A stretch of DNA of 5,527 nt from Methanosarcinales archaeon (GCA_030672605.1 DAOVGE010000176.1:1-5527), one strand, 5' to 3'; shown: positions 1 through 5,290, numbered from the stretch's first letter. A program made the numbers and translations. Notes: generated by a model not told the origin, from the sequence alone.

Positions 1-2
1 CG

Positions 3-1121
3 ACGCGGGAGGCGCTTCAGGAGACCGTAATGTCGATCTCTCCGCAGGGGCAGATGAGTACGCCTCTGGAGGCGGGGCTGACGATGGCAGAGGAGATGCT
101 TGCCAATTCTGCCGGCGCGAAGGATGTGATCATCCTCTCCGACGGAAACAAGATCGATTACGCCAGTTCGCTCGCAATCGCAACCGAGATGCAGGAGAAC
201 GGAATCAGAATGCATTTCATCCATGTGATGAGTTCGCCGACAAGCAGCCAGACCAAGTATGAGGAGATCGCCCGAGCAGTAGACGCCTCGTACGCCCAGA
301 CCACATATCCGAAATCAATCAACATCGAGACCGGTCAGCCAGAAGCGGAACCGACACCAACGCCGACACCGGATACGCCTGGTACATACGCGGTCCGAAC
401 ATTCACAACCAGGCACTTCATAACCGAATACCTCAACCTCTCGGGCGCAATCACTGGATATAACGACGTCACACCAAAACTCGGCGCAAAGAGACTCGTT
501 GTTACAGATGAGGGGAAGCCGGTCGTCTGCACGTGGAGATACGGTCTCGGGCGAGTCGTTGCATTCACAACCGACAACGGAAACGAGTGGAGTTCCTCGC
601 TATACTCCGGCAACAACTCCAATCTGATCTCCGCGGTCGTCAACTGGGCGATCGGCGACCCGAGACCGGAAACGGGTATATTGATTGAGGCAGACGACCT
701 ATTTCTCGGCGAGGCATGCGATGTCATAATCGTTTCAGACACCATCCCCAACCTGATCTTCGGAGGCTCTGCGCTCGACGTATCTCGGGTAAGCGAGAAG
801 ACGTACAGAACAGAGATCGATCTTGCCAAAGAGGGTGTCTATTATCTCTCTGATTACGGAATCGCTGTGAATTATCCGCTTGAATACCTTGAGACCGGGA
901 TGAATCCTGATATTGCGAAGATCATCCAGTCGCATGGCGGAAAAGTGTACAGCGAAAGCGAGATTACGATGCTGTTATCGGATGTGCGGCGGAGATCAGA
1001 GAGGACGGTGTATACGCCTGTGAGTCAGAAGATACCGTTCATCATAGCAGCGCTTGCGTTGTTTTTAATCGAGGTGCTCCTGCGGCGGGTGCGGGAGATT
1101 ATGAAGAGCAGGAGCGGGTGA
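3..1121 (+). CDS. VWA-domain membrane protein with glutamine-amidotransferase-like region, 5' truncated by window edge
   Basis: The frame is open to the first base, and the codons before the ATG at 30 (TREALQETV) read as continuous protein, so the gene begins upstream. Counting from the ATG at 30, residues 1-100 look like the second half of a von Willebrand A fold: the STPLEAGL Thr (residue 11) fits the MIDAS threonine and VIILSDGN (Asp 38) fits the later MIDAS aspartate. A PTPTPTP linker follows (about 106-116). Next is a block with CTWRYGLGRVVAFTTDNGNEW (about 167-187) and VVNWAIGDPRP, which resembles the amidotransferase-like region of large VWA surface proteins. A single hydrophobic helix (about 335-351) and a basic tail end the protein, suggesting a C-terminal anchor with an extracytoplasmic body. 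Family placement is from motif recognition. Substrate or partner is unknown. Confidence 0.8.
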   Translation, partial: TREALQETVMSISPQGQMSTPLEAGLTMAEEMLANSAGAKDVIILSDGNKIDYASSLAIATEMQENGIRMHFIHVMSSPTSSQTKYEEIARAVDASYAQTTYPKSINIETGQPEAEPTPTPTPDTPGTYAVRTFTTRHFITEYLNLSGAITGYNDVTPKLGAKRLVVTDEGKPVVCTWRYGLGRVVAFTTDNGNEWSSSLYSGNNSNLISAVVNWAIGDPRPETGILIEADDLFLGEACDVIIVSDTIPNLIFGGSALDVSRVSEKTYRTEIDLAKEGVYYLSDYGIAVNYPLEYLETGMNPDIAKIIQSHGGKVYSESEITMLLSDVRRRSERTVYTPVSQKIPFIIAALALFLIEVLLRRVREIMKSRSG

Positions 1122-1139
1122 ACACAGAAATTGTGTCAC
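1118..1139. terminator. Hairpin between convergent genes (possible bidirectional terminator)
   Basis: ACACA (1122-1126) pairs with TGTGT (1132-1136), and GTG (1118-1120) with CAC (1137-1139) around one bulged A; the loop is GAAAT. The hairpin spans the stop codons of both the VWA gene and the toxin gene, whose coding ends lie only 14 nt apart. There is no strong T tract on either strand, so termination is an inference. Confidence 0.3.
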
Positions 1140-1474
1140 ATCATCTTCTCCAACTCATCTAACACGTCGCCAACTTGCATCTCCTCTGACCCGACGATCT
1201 CGCTACCCCTGTGTTTGTGGTGTGGGAACGTCGAAATATCCCTGTGATGCGGTGCATTATCCCACCGAACAATCGTGGTAGCACCTTTGAAAACGTGATA
1301 TGCATATCGTCTCGTGACTGGCGTTTCATGCTCCCAAATCTGGAGATGCCAGCGGTTGACAAGTTCAACACGAATCTTTAAAATTGAATAGCCAACAGCG
1401 CTATCAAAATCAACCGATATAATTTTAGCAACAATCTTCGATTGTTTGAGGATATTCAATACGTTGTATTGCAT
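1136..1474 (-). CDS. tumE: TumE family toxin (DUF6516-like) of a type II toxin-antitoxin system
   Basis: This 112-residue soluble protein carries the strongly conserved signature of the TumE family: RYAYH (residues 56-60), VRWDNAPHHRD (69-79) and TFPHHKHRGSE (82-92), with an acidic C-terminal helix (VGDVLDELEKMM). The His/Asp-rich core suggests a catalytic or nucleic-acid-acting site, but the family mechanism is not something the sequence shows. The length suits an intact member. The start ATG at 1474 is the only ATG after the in-frame TAG at 1487-1489. The gene lies downstream of its putative antitoxin on the same strand across an 84-nt gap, longer than usual for a TA pair. A weak TATA-like CATTTATGG (minus strand, near 1500-1508) might give it its own transcript. 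It ends convergent with the VWA gene. Confidence 0.82.
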   Translation of the reverse strand: MQYNVLNILKQSKIVAKIISVDFDSAVGYSILKIRVELVNRWHLQIWEHETPVTRRYAYHVFKGATTIVRWDNAPHHRDISTFPHHKHRGSEIVGSEEMQVGDVLDELEKMM

Positions 1475-1558
1475 TGAATCGAATGTCTAGTTCGGGGCAC
1501 CATAAATGTGCTCATGGAGTTGACTGAATGTGATGTCATCCAGAAATCCAAGCGTTTC

Positions 1559-1882
1559 TCAAACCGATGTCGGCACTGGAAGAGATAATGCCCCAGTGGT
1601 CGTTCTCCATGCGCCAAGCATGTTTATCGCAGCTTCCCATTCCATCCAGTCGTCTTCTTCCTCTATCGTAGCCCCCAGCTCCAATTTCTTAGAGAAATCG
1701 TCAAAACTCATACCATATTTTCTTTCAAGTTTTTTGATGGTCTTTTCATAGCGGTTGAGTCTATGCTCCGCCGTATCTCTGATCAGATCGCTGAAAAATG
1801 TGGCATCCGAATTATACAAACCGATATCTATGAACGGTTTTGCGAGTTCCTCCAGATCCTGAATTGTTCTCTGTTTCATCAT
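1559..1882 (-). CDS. Putative antitoxin partner of the TumE toxin (TumA-like)
   Basis: This 107-residue protein is encoded just upstream of the TumE-like toxin in the same direction. Residues 9-40 (LEELAKPFIDIGLYNSDATFFSDLIRDTAEH, read in parts) have the IGLYNS...FSDLIRD pattern of small ribbon-helix-helix-like antitoxins. A charged helix follows (RLNRYEKTIKKLERKYGMSFDDFSKKL, about 41-67), then an acidic EEEDDWMEWEAA segment (74-85) of the sort that docks a toxin. Role in toxin neutralisation and autorepression is inferred from family and position. The tail after AWR (residue 93 on: TTTGALSLPVPTSV) differs in character from the helical body and may reflect a 3' frameshift. The start is the first of two tandem ATGs (1882 and 1879). 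An archaeal-type promoter lies about 33 nt upstream. Confidence 0.68.
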   Translation of the reverse strand: MMKQRTIQDLEELAKPFIDIGLYNSDATFFSDLIRDTAEHRLNRYEKTIKKLERKYGMSFDDFSKKLELGATIEEEDDWMEWEAAINMLGAWRTTTGALSLPVPTSV

Positions 1883-1914
1883 GTTCGCAACGTATACAAT
1901 TCTCCAGCGTTGTG

Positions 1915-1930
1915 CTTATATCTTTTTCCA
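1915..1930 (-). promoter_or_regulatory. Putative BRE/TATA promoter of the antitoxin-toxin operon
   Basis: On the minus strand the sequence reads TGGAAAAAGATATAAG, an A-rich BRE-like stretch followed by a TATA box. It lies about 33 nt from the antitoxin ATG, which would leave a leader of only a few nucleotides. It sits in the 146-bp divergent region shared with the AbrB-like gene. Confidence 0.45.
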
Positions 1931-2028
1931 CATCAGCGTCGACTCATCTGACTCGTTTCAAATCAAAAACACAAATGCGGCACAACATTTTTGCACCAGT
2001 AAGAAAAGTAAAGGAAATTGGAATAATC

Positions 2029-2294
2029 ATGAGCGACAAAGGAATCTGCACCATGGGCGGATCGTCTACGGTGTCGCCACGGTGAGCGAGAAGGGGCAGA
2101 TTGCAATTCCGGTCGATCTCAGAAAGGATCTCGAGATCGCATCCGGCGAGAAGCTCATGGTCATGAGAAGAAGGGATGATGCCGGAATCTCTCTGATTAA
2201 ACTGAGCGCGGTGGATGACCTGATGCACCAGATTCAGGAGGACGAAACCCTCTTCTCAAAGATAAAGGATCAAGAGGTGGAACATGTTGGCTAA
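2029..2294 (+). CDS. AbrB/MazE/SpoVT-type DNA-binding regulator, reading frame broken near the N-terminus
   Basis: The C-terminal frame encodes GRIVYGVATVSEKGQIAIPVDLRKDLEI, read in parts: the swapped-hairpin AbrB motif (EKGQIAIP...R..L.I), then EKLMVMRRR and a helical tail, typical of small dimeric archaeal regulators. The matching N-terminus, MSDKGICTMG, starts at ATG 2029 but lies in another frame that stops at 2083-2085. Restoring one G in the run at 2055-2057 gives MSDKGICTMGRIVYGVATV in one frame and an 88-residue protein. Either the gene is frameshifted or the assembly lost a base. A GTG at 2082 could still start a minimal 70-residue AbrB domain, but no ribosome site precedes it. The last codons overlap the next gene by 11 nt, so the regulator is probably co-transcribed with the membrane protein it precedes. 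Target unknown. Confidence 0.75.
2274..2280 (+). promoter_or_regulatory. Shine-Dalgarno site for the membrane protein gene
   Basis: GAGGTGG lies 3 nt before the ATG at 2284, inside the end of the AbrB-like gene. It fixes the start of the overlapping downstream gene. Confidence 0.6.
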
Positions 2295-2616
2295 ACGGCT
2301 CGTTATAGCAACGATTCTTGGAGTGCTCTGCGGACTCTTCTGCATGTACGGAACGATCGCCAAGTTCCCTGAATTTGCTACCAATACCCTGTTTTTGGCA
2401 GGGATTGTGTACAACAGGGCACTGATCGGGATTGTGATCGGGATTGCAGACAACATCAATCTCCATCCTGTGATACGGGGTGCAGTGATAGGCGTTGTGG
2501 TGAGTATGGCAATGGCGATCTTCAATACCGACGGGATGCTGCCACTCCTCGGATTCGGACTGGTGTACGGCGTTCTGATCGATGTTGTGACATCAAAGCT
2601 CGAAGATAGAATATAA
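2284..2616 (+). CDS. Small four-helix membrane protein of unknown function
   Basis: This 110-residue very hydrophobic protein has about four predicted transmembrane helices: residues 5-22 (LVIATILGVLCGLFCMYG), 33-54, 63-80 (VIRGAVIGVVVSMAMAIF) and 85-103. Polar turns include KFPEFATN and the conserved-looking NRALIGIVIGIADNINLHP. There is no signal peptide beyond the first helix. I do not recognise a named family. Its start overlaps the AbrB-like gene by 11 nt and has a good ribosome site, so the two are translationally linked. A strong ribosome site for the four-cysteine protein follows 7 nt after its stop. The regulator-membrane-cysteine order suggests a small regulated membrane module, which is inference only. 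Confidence 0.75.
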   Translation: MLAKRLVIATILGVLCGLFCMYGTIAKFPEFATNTLFLAGIVYNRALIGIVIGIADNINLHPVIRGAVIGVVVSMAMAIFNTDGMLPLLGFGLVYGVLIDVVTSKLEDRI

Positions 2617-2623
2617 CTGACAA

Positions 2624-2632
2624 TGGAGGTGA
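2624..2632 (+). promoter_or_regulatory. Near-perfect Shine-Dalgarno site
   Basis: GGAGGTGAT is fully complementary to the archaeal 16S rRNA 3' tail (ATCACCTCC) and sits 4 nt before the ATG at 2638. It is the strongest ribosome site in the window and is the main reason to believe the short gene that follows. Confidence 0.75.
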
Positions 2633-2637
2633 TAAAA

Positions 2638-2772
2638 ATGCCAGTATGTAGAGATTGTACGTTCTACAAGCCGATGGATGATTCCGTGGGCGACTGCTTT
2701 GGCATAGAGGTTCCTGGCGATGCGGACGTTTCCAACTGTCCCGCAAATGCGTACCAGCCAAAGGACGGATGA
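2638..2772 (+). CDS. 44-residue four-cysteine protein, probable metal or Fe-S binding
   Basis: The protein begins MPVCRDCTFYKPMDDSVGDC and ends NCPANAYQPKDG. Its four cysteines (4, 7, 20, 34) give the spacing C-x2-C-x12-C-x13-C, with aromatic and proline residues after each pair. The pattern (CxxC..F.P, GDC, then NCP...Y.P) recalls the small [4Fe-4S] subunits of some glycyl radical enzymes such as benzylsuccinate synthase, and also small zinc ribbons. No glycyl radical enzyme is present here, so this is a fold-level resemblance only. A Shine-Dalgarno match at ideal spacing, close linkage to the membrane protein gene and a terminator directly after it support a real gene. It is likely cytoplasmic, or docked to the membrane protein encoded just upstream. 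Confidence 0.72.
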   Translation: MPVCRDCTFYKPMDDSVGDCFGIEVPGDADVSNCPANAYQPKDG

Positions 2773-2793
2773 TTGACGAATCGCGTGACTTTC

Positions 2794-2820
2794 GGGGGAG
2801 TTCCCCCTACCGATTTTTTT
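2794..2820 (+). terminator. Hairpin plus T7 terminator of the AbrB cassette
   Basis: GGGGG (2794-2798) and CCCCC (2803-2807) close an AGTT loop, and seven T follow at 2814-2820. It lies 21 nt after the stop of the four-cysteine gene and ends that transcription unit. Confidence 0.65.
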
Positions 2821-2862
2821 GTGCTTGAGATTCTCATGGTGGGTGCAGGTGCGCAGGACGGA

Positions 2863-2873
2863 TATGTTAATAT
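2863..2873 (+). promoter_or_regulatory. Weak TATA-like element before the interrupted gene
   Basis: TATGTTAATAT lies about 25-35 nt before the ATG at 2898. A GAGG ribosome site at 2888-2891 follows with a 6-nt spacer. The TATA distance predicts a start point close to the ribosome site, so one of the two may be coincidental. Confidence 0.3.
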
Positions 2874-2916
2874 CGAGACGTATCACAGAGGCGGATCATG
2901 ACAACAAAGGAAGATG

Positions 2917-2920
2917 CTTA
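2917..2920. repeat. Left copy of putative target-site duplication (CTTA or TTA)
   Basis: CTTA here recurs at 3089-3092. Joining the flanks through a single copy restores GAA GAT GCT TAC GAT GTT, in frame on both sides. Confidence 0.45.
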
Positions 2921-3089
2921 GGGCTTGCCAAAAAATAACCTGTTAAAATTCGTGTCATTCGTCCATTCGTGAAATTCGTGATAAAATTGGCATAAGAGAT
3001 CACGAATGGCACGAATAATCGAATCGCACGAATGTCATGGATGTGGGGTGTCATCAGCTAACTTTACTACTTTATTTTTCGGTGACGAC
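2921..3089. mobile_element. Short non-autonomous (MITE-like) element with palindromic core
   Basis: This non-coding segment of about 169 bp separates two in-frame pieces of one gene. The ends are imperfect inverted repeats: CCAAAAAATAAC from 2928 against TTATTTTTCGG ending at 3082. The right-end sequence TTATTTTTCGGTGACGACT (3072-3090) recurs exactly, inverted, at 5387-5405. The core is a long imperfect palindrome of ATTCGTG-like units. No transposase is present, so movement would depend on an enzyme encoded elsewhere. Boundaries are uncertain by 1 nt depending on whether the duplicated target is TTA or CTTA. Excision restoring the frame is the strongest evidence. Confidence 0.6.
2948..3033. 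repeat. Imperfect palindrome of ATTCGTG units at 8-9 nt period
   Basis: The left arm 2948-2982 holds four ATTCGT units starting at 2948, 2957, 2965 and 2974. The right arm 2999-3033 is its reverse complement at 28 of 35 positions, and the mismatches fall almost entirely in the dinucleotide spacers. The loop is 16 nt. Transcribed, it would fold into one long hairpin. It is not a CRISPR array: units are too short and the spacers are 2-3 nt. Confidence 0.8.
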
Positions 3090-3092
3090 TTA
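3089..3092. repeat. Right copy of putative target-site duplication (CTTA or TTA)
   Basis: This matches 2917-2920 at the other end of the element. The codon TAC (3091-3093) resumes the interrupted reading frame. Confidence 0.45.
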
Positions 3093-3391
3093 CGATGTTA
3101 CGGGTGCGCTGATCTGGCCCGGGCATTGTAGCAGCTACCCTGTGGGCACTCGGCAAGGCGATAGGATGGATTTCCCCGACCGGCATGGGTTGATACGATC
3201 CCCATATTCGGAGCGATTGTGACAGTTGCGGGGATCGGCATAAAGGTGGGCAGGGTGTTACAGAAACCGGACGTTGTCATCGATTACGTTGAATGAATCG
3301 AGGCGATGTGAATGGGACCTGCAAGAGGGCGAGTGTGCTGGAAAAATCGAGAACAGAAACCTGAACCGAGACACGGGGTACTGATTTGGAA

Positions 3392-3407
3392 CCAAACGCA
3401 TAAGTAC
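3392..3407 (+). promoter_or_regulatory. Putative BRE/TATA promoter of the L30e-S7 operon
   Basis: CCAAACGCATAAGTAC has a BRE-like CCAAA and a TATA-like CATAAGTA. It would start transcription near 3425-3430 and leave a leader of about 35 nt before the L30e ATG. The 167 bp between the broken gene and rpl30e (3297-3463) otherwise shows nothing I can support. Confidence 0.38.
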
Positions 3408-3463
3408 GGTGACACACCAGTCTCCTCATCGAAAACTATTGATCCAAAAACGAGTTGAAATAT

Positions 3464-3781
3464 ATGGACATCGATCTAAACAAAGCACTACGAAAAACAA
3501 TCAGAACCGGCAAGGTTCTCATCGGATCAAACGTAAGTATTGACGCCGTAAAAAACGACAATAGTAGAACGGTCGTGCTTGCCGCCAACTGCCCGCCCCA
3601 CATAAGGGCGGAGATACAGGATTCCGGAACACAGATCATCGAATACCCGGGAAGAAGTGTTGATCTCGGCGTTGCGTGTGGAAAACCATTCACCATAGCT
3701 ACGCTGACCATCCTCGATTCCGGGAGTTCGGACATCATGCAGGTCTTCAAGGAAGAGACGCCTGATGAGATCGAGGGATGA
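3464..3781 (+). CDS. rpl30e: 50S ribosomal protein L30e
   Basis: This 105-residue archaeal/eukaryal-type L30e is a small alpha/beta RNA-binding protein of the L7Ae/L30e fold in the large subunit. It opens MDIDLNKALRKTIRTGKVLIG (read in parts), followed by VVLAANCPPHIR (residues 37-48), VDLGVACGKPFTIATLTILD (66-85) and SDIM near the end, all diagnostic and in the expected order. The C-terminus carries an acidic extension (EETPDEIEG). The ATG at 3464 is chosen over an in-frame TTG at 3455 because homologues begin MDxD. No clear Shine-Dalgarno precedes it. Its stop overlaps the nusA start by 4 nt (ATGA), so translation is coupled. In many Archaea this gene follows the RNA polymerase A'' subunit gene, which is missing upstream here. 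Confidence 0.93.
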   Translation: MDIDLNKALRKTIRTGKVLIGSNVSIDAVKNDNSRTVVLAANCPPHIRAEIQDSGTQIIEYPGRSVDLGVACGKPFTIATLTILDSGSSDIMQVFKEETPDEIEG

Positions 3782-4209
3782 TTGTGGGTGAGATCAAACT
3801 TACGACCGCGGGCATCCGGTATATCGCACTATTCGAGAGTCTTACGGGAGCAATGGCACGCGACTGCATAGATGATGGGGATCGGGTGTTGTACGTGGTC
3901 AGAAACGGAGATATGGGGCTTGCGATCGGAAGAAACGGTGAGCACATCAACCGTGTCCGAAAGTCCATCGGCAAGCACATCGAGATTGTGGAATATTCTA
4001 GTGACCTTGCCGTATTCATGAAGAATGTGACGCAACCGGCAAAAGTGCTCGGAGTCGAACTGGTAGTGCGTGGCGGAAGAAGGATCGCCTATGTGGATGT
4101 GCCAGCCAGCGAGAAGGGGCTTGCGATCGGCAGGGACGGCAAGAACATCGAGAAGATGCGGATACTCGCACATCGGCATCATGACATCGACGACGTGATC
4201 ATCAAGTAA
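3778..4209 (+). CDS. nusA: NusA-like transcription factor, archaeal two-KH form
   Basis: This 143-residue protein is the short archaeal NusA, made of two KH RNA-binding domains without the bacterial polymerase-binding N-terminal and S1 domains. After IKLTTAGIRYIALFESLTGA comes KH1 with GLAIGRNGEHINRV (GxxG at 51-54) and the IEIVEYSSDL strand. KH2 has RIAYVDVPASEKGLAIGRDGKNI (GxxG at 118-121, read in parts) and the conserved end ILAHRHHDIDDVIIK. It is presumed to bind nascent RNA during elongation or termination; the archaeal role is less established than the bacterial one. It starts on the ATGA overlapping the L30e stop. Homologues often start closer to GEIKLT, so the first three residues are uncertain. 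It is full length. Confidence 0.92.
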   Translation: MIVGEIKLTTAGIRYIALFESLTGAMARDCIDDGDRVLYVVRNGDMGLAIGRNGEHINRVRKSIGKHIEIVEYSSDLAVFMKNVTQPAKVLGVELVVRGGRRIAYVDVPASEKGLAIGRDGKNIEKMRILAHRHHDIDDVIIK

Positions 4210-4243
4210 GGTTTAAGTTCGATAATACAGAAGGATGAATATT

Positions 4244-4672
4244 ATGGGTAAAGGAAAATACGCTGCCCGCAAATTGCAAGATGGCAGGCAGAAAGCCAGA
4301 TGGAGCGACCGCAGATATAACAGCCGTGCACTCAATCTGAGTATCAAGGCAGACCCTCTCACAGGCGCACCGCAGGCGCGGGGAATCGTGCTGCAGAAGA
4401 TCGGAGTCGAAGCGAAGCAGCCAAACTCTGCGATACGGAAATGCGTCCGGATACAACTGATCAAAAACGGAAAGCAGGTCACTGCGTTCTGTCCGGGCGA
4501 CGGTGCAATCAATTTTATCGATGAACACGACGAGGTAACGGTTGAGCGCATTGGTGGACGGTTGGGCGGTGCCAAGGGGGACCTGTCCGGAGTCCGATTC
4601 CAGGTGCTCGCTGTAAACGACGTCTCGCTGCATGAAATGGTAATTGGGCGTAGAGAGAAACCAGTCAGGTGA
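4244..4672 (+). CDS. rps12: 30S ribosomal protein S12
   Basis: This 142-residue archaeal S12 (uS12) is the usual length. S12 sits at the decoding centre and governs accuracy. It opens MGKGKYAARKLQDGRQKARW, then the conserved KQPNSAIRKCVRIQLIKNGK (58-77), with the PNSA loop facing the decoding site, and VTAFCPGDGAINFIDEHDEV (79-98). The C-terminus is basic (GRREKPVR). ATG 4244 is chosen over 4235 because homologues begin MGKG and an AAGG site (4231-4234) is 9 nt upstream; that site would abut the ATG at 4235. The 34-nt gap after nusA contains TTTAAG, a weak TATA-like site that could add an internal start. S7 begins 5 nt after its stop. Confidence 0.96.
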   Translation: MGKGKYAARKLQDGRQKARWSDRRYNSRALNLSIKADPLTGAPQARGIVLQKIGVEAKQPNSAIRKCVRIQLIKNGKQVTAFCPGDGAINFIDEHDEVTVERIGGRLGGAKGDLSGVRFQVLAVNDVSLHEMVIGRREKPVR

Positions 4673-4673
4673 T
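4668..4673 (+). promoter_or_regulatory. Shine-Dalgarno site deciding the S7 start
   Basis: GGTGAT overlaps the S12 stop and lies 4 nt before ATG 4678, the same spacing as the strong GGAGGTGAT site at 2624-2632. This favours 4678 over GTG 4669 and ATG 4684. Confidence 0.55.
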
Positions 4674-4677
4674 CGAG

Positions 4678-5238
4678 ATGAATATGATATTTGACAGATG
4701 GGACCTCTCCGAGGTCGAAGTGAAGGATCTGGGTATCGTGCGGTATGTCAACCTCAGTCCGAAGATTGTACTCCATACCAACGGCAAGCACAGCAGTCAG
4801 CAGTTCAATAAATCCGAAGTATCGATCGTTGAACGGCTGATCAACAAGATCATGAAGAAGGAGGCGAATACGGGCAAGAAGCATCGCGCTTACAAGACCG
4901 TGAAGTCAGCATTCGAGATCATCCACGAGAAGACTGGGAAGAACCCTGTCCAGGCTCTCGTCGATGCCGTCGCCAATGCAGGACCGCGTGAGGAGGTTGT
5001 CCGTCTCAAATACGGCGGAATCGCGGTCCCGAAGGCTGTTGATACCACATCCCAGCGCAGGGTGGATATCGCCCTGAAGCTCATTGCGGAAGGTGCGTGG
5101 CGCTCGGCATTCAAGAGCAGGCGATCCATAGAACAGGTTCTCGCAGACGAGATTATGGCTGCTGCGTCGTATGATGTCAGATGCTACTCGGTCAACCAGA
5201 AGCAGAGCCTCGAGCGAGTTGCGAAGTCGGCGCGGTGA
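4678..5238 (+). CDS. rps7: 30S ribosomal protein S7
   Basis: This 186-residue archaeal S7 (uS7) is the primary 16S rRNA-binding protein that nucleates the 30S head. Recognisable parts in order are: the archaeal N-terminal extension with WDLSEVEVKDLGIVRYVNLSP (8-28, read in parts), NKSEVSIVERLINKIMK (44-60), the helix EIIHEKTGKNPVQALVDAVA (70-89), AGPREEVVRLKYGGIAVPKA (91-110), QRRVDIALKLIAEGA (116-130), RSIEQVLADEIMAAAS (139-154) and the basic C-terminus LERVAKSAR. Nothing is truncated. It is the last gene of the block; in the canonical archaeal order EF-2 comes next, but only a hairpin and repeats follow. Confidence 0.95.
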   Translation: MNMIFDRWDLSEVEVKDLGIVRYVNLSPKIVLHTNGKHSSQQFNKSEVSIVERLINKIMKKEANTGKKHRAYKTVKSAFEIIHEKTGKNPVQALVDAVANAGPREEVVRLKYGGIAVPKAVDTTSQRRVDIALKLIAEGAWRSAFKSRRSIEQVLADEIMAAASYDVRCYSVNQKQSLERVAKSAR

Positions 5239-5244
5239 AAAGAT

Positions 5245-5268
5245 AGGTCTTGCAGAAGACTTGTTATT
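5245..5268 (+). terminator. Hairpin plus T-rich tail after rps7
   Basis: AGGTCTT (5245-5251) and AAGACTT (5256-5262) form a 7-bp stem with one G-T pair around a GCAG loop, followed by GTTATT. It begins 6 nt after the rps7 stop and probably ends the ribosomal operon. Confidence 0.55.
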
Positions 5269-5290
5269 AGCTTCAGGAATGGTTTCGGAA

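Larger units (their letters stand above)
2898..3296 (+). pseudogene. Small archaeal membrane protein gene, disrupted by an insertion and two frameshifts
   Basis: The start ATG 2898 with GAGG site encodes only MTTKEDA before a TAG created at the junction with inserted DNA. Past the insertion, the frame beginning TAC at 3091 continues YDVTGALIWPG. One extra C at 3118-3120 then shifts the frame to IVAATLWALGKAIGWISPTG (3122 on), and one extra G at 3187-3189 shifts it again to VDTIPIFGAIVTVAGIGIKV...VVIDYVE, ending at TGA 3294. Without insertion and indels it gives about 74 residues with two membrane helices. The YDxTGxLIWPG...ALGKxIGW pattern resembles a family of small archaeal membrane proteins that often have a C-terminal coiled coil, absent here. 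Family recall is moderate; the reconstruction itself is direct. It cannot make a full protein as it stands. Confidence 0.65.

Noticed and set aside
335..829. Minus-strand open frame (164 codons) inside the VWA gene
   Set aside because: It is antisense to a well-supported gene; its terminal GVGVGV stretch is just the complement of the PTPTPTP linker.
1881..2028. Extension of the AbrB-like frame upstream to an ATG at 1881
   Set aside because: The added residues cover the divergent promoter region and look non-coding. The MSDKGICTMG start in the neighbouring frame explains the N-terminus better.
2948..3033. CRISPR array
   Set aside because: Units are 7 nt with 2-nt spacers in inverted arms, with no 25-35 nt direct repeats or unique spacers, and no cas genes.
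3037..3222. 61-residue plus-strand frame as an intact gene
   Set aside because: Its first part is element DNA and its last part is out of frame with the conserved membrane protein sequence; only YDVTGALIWPG in the middle belongs to the original gene.
3312..3458. 48-residue plus-strand frame before rpl30e
   Set aside because: It overlaps the likely L30e promoter, lacks a well-placed ribosome site and matches nothing I recognise. It is in the same frame as the end of the pseudogene and may be decayed coding tail.
4213..4884. Long minus-strand open frame (223 codons) opposite rps12 and rps7
   Set aside because: It lies wholly antisense to two certain ribosomal protein genes, has no recognisable motif, and is rich in Ser, Arg and Leu as expected from a shadow frame.
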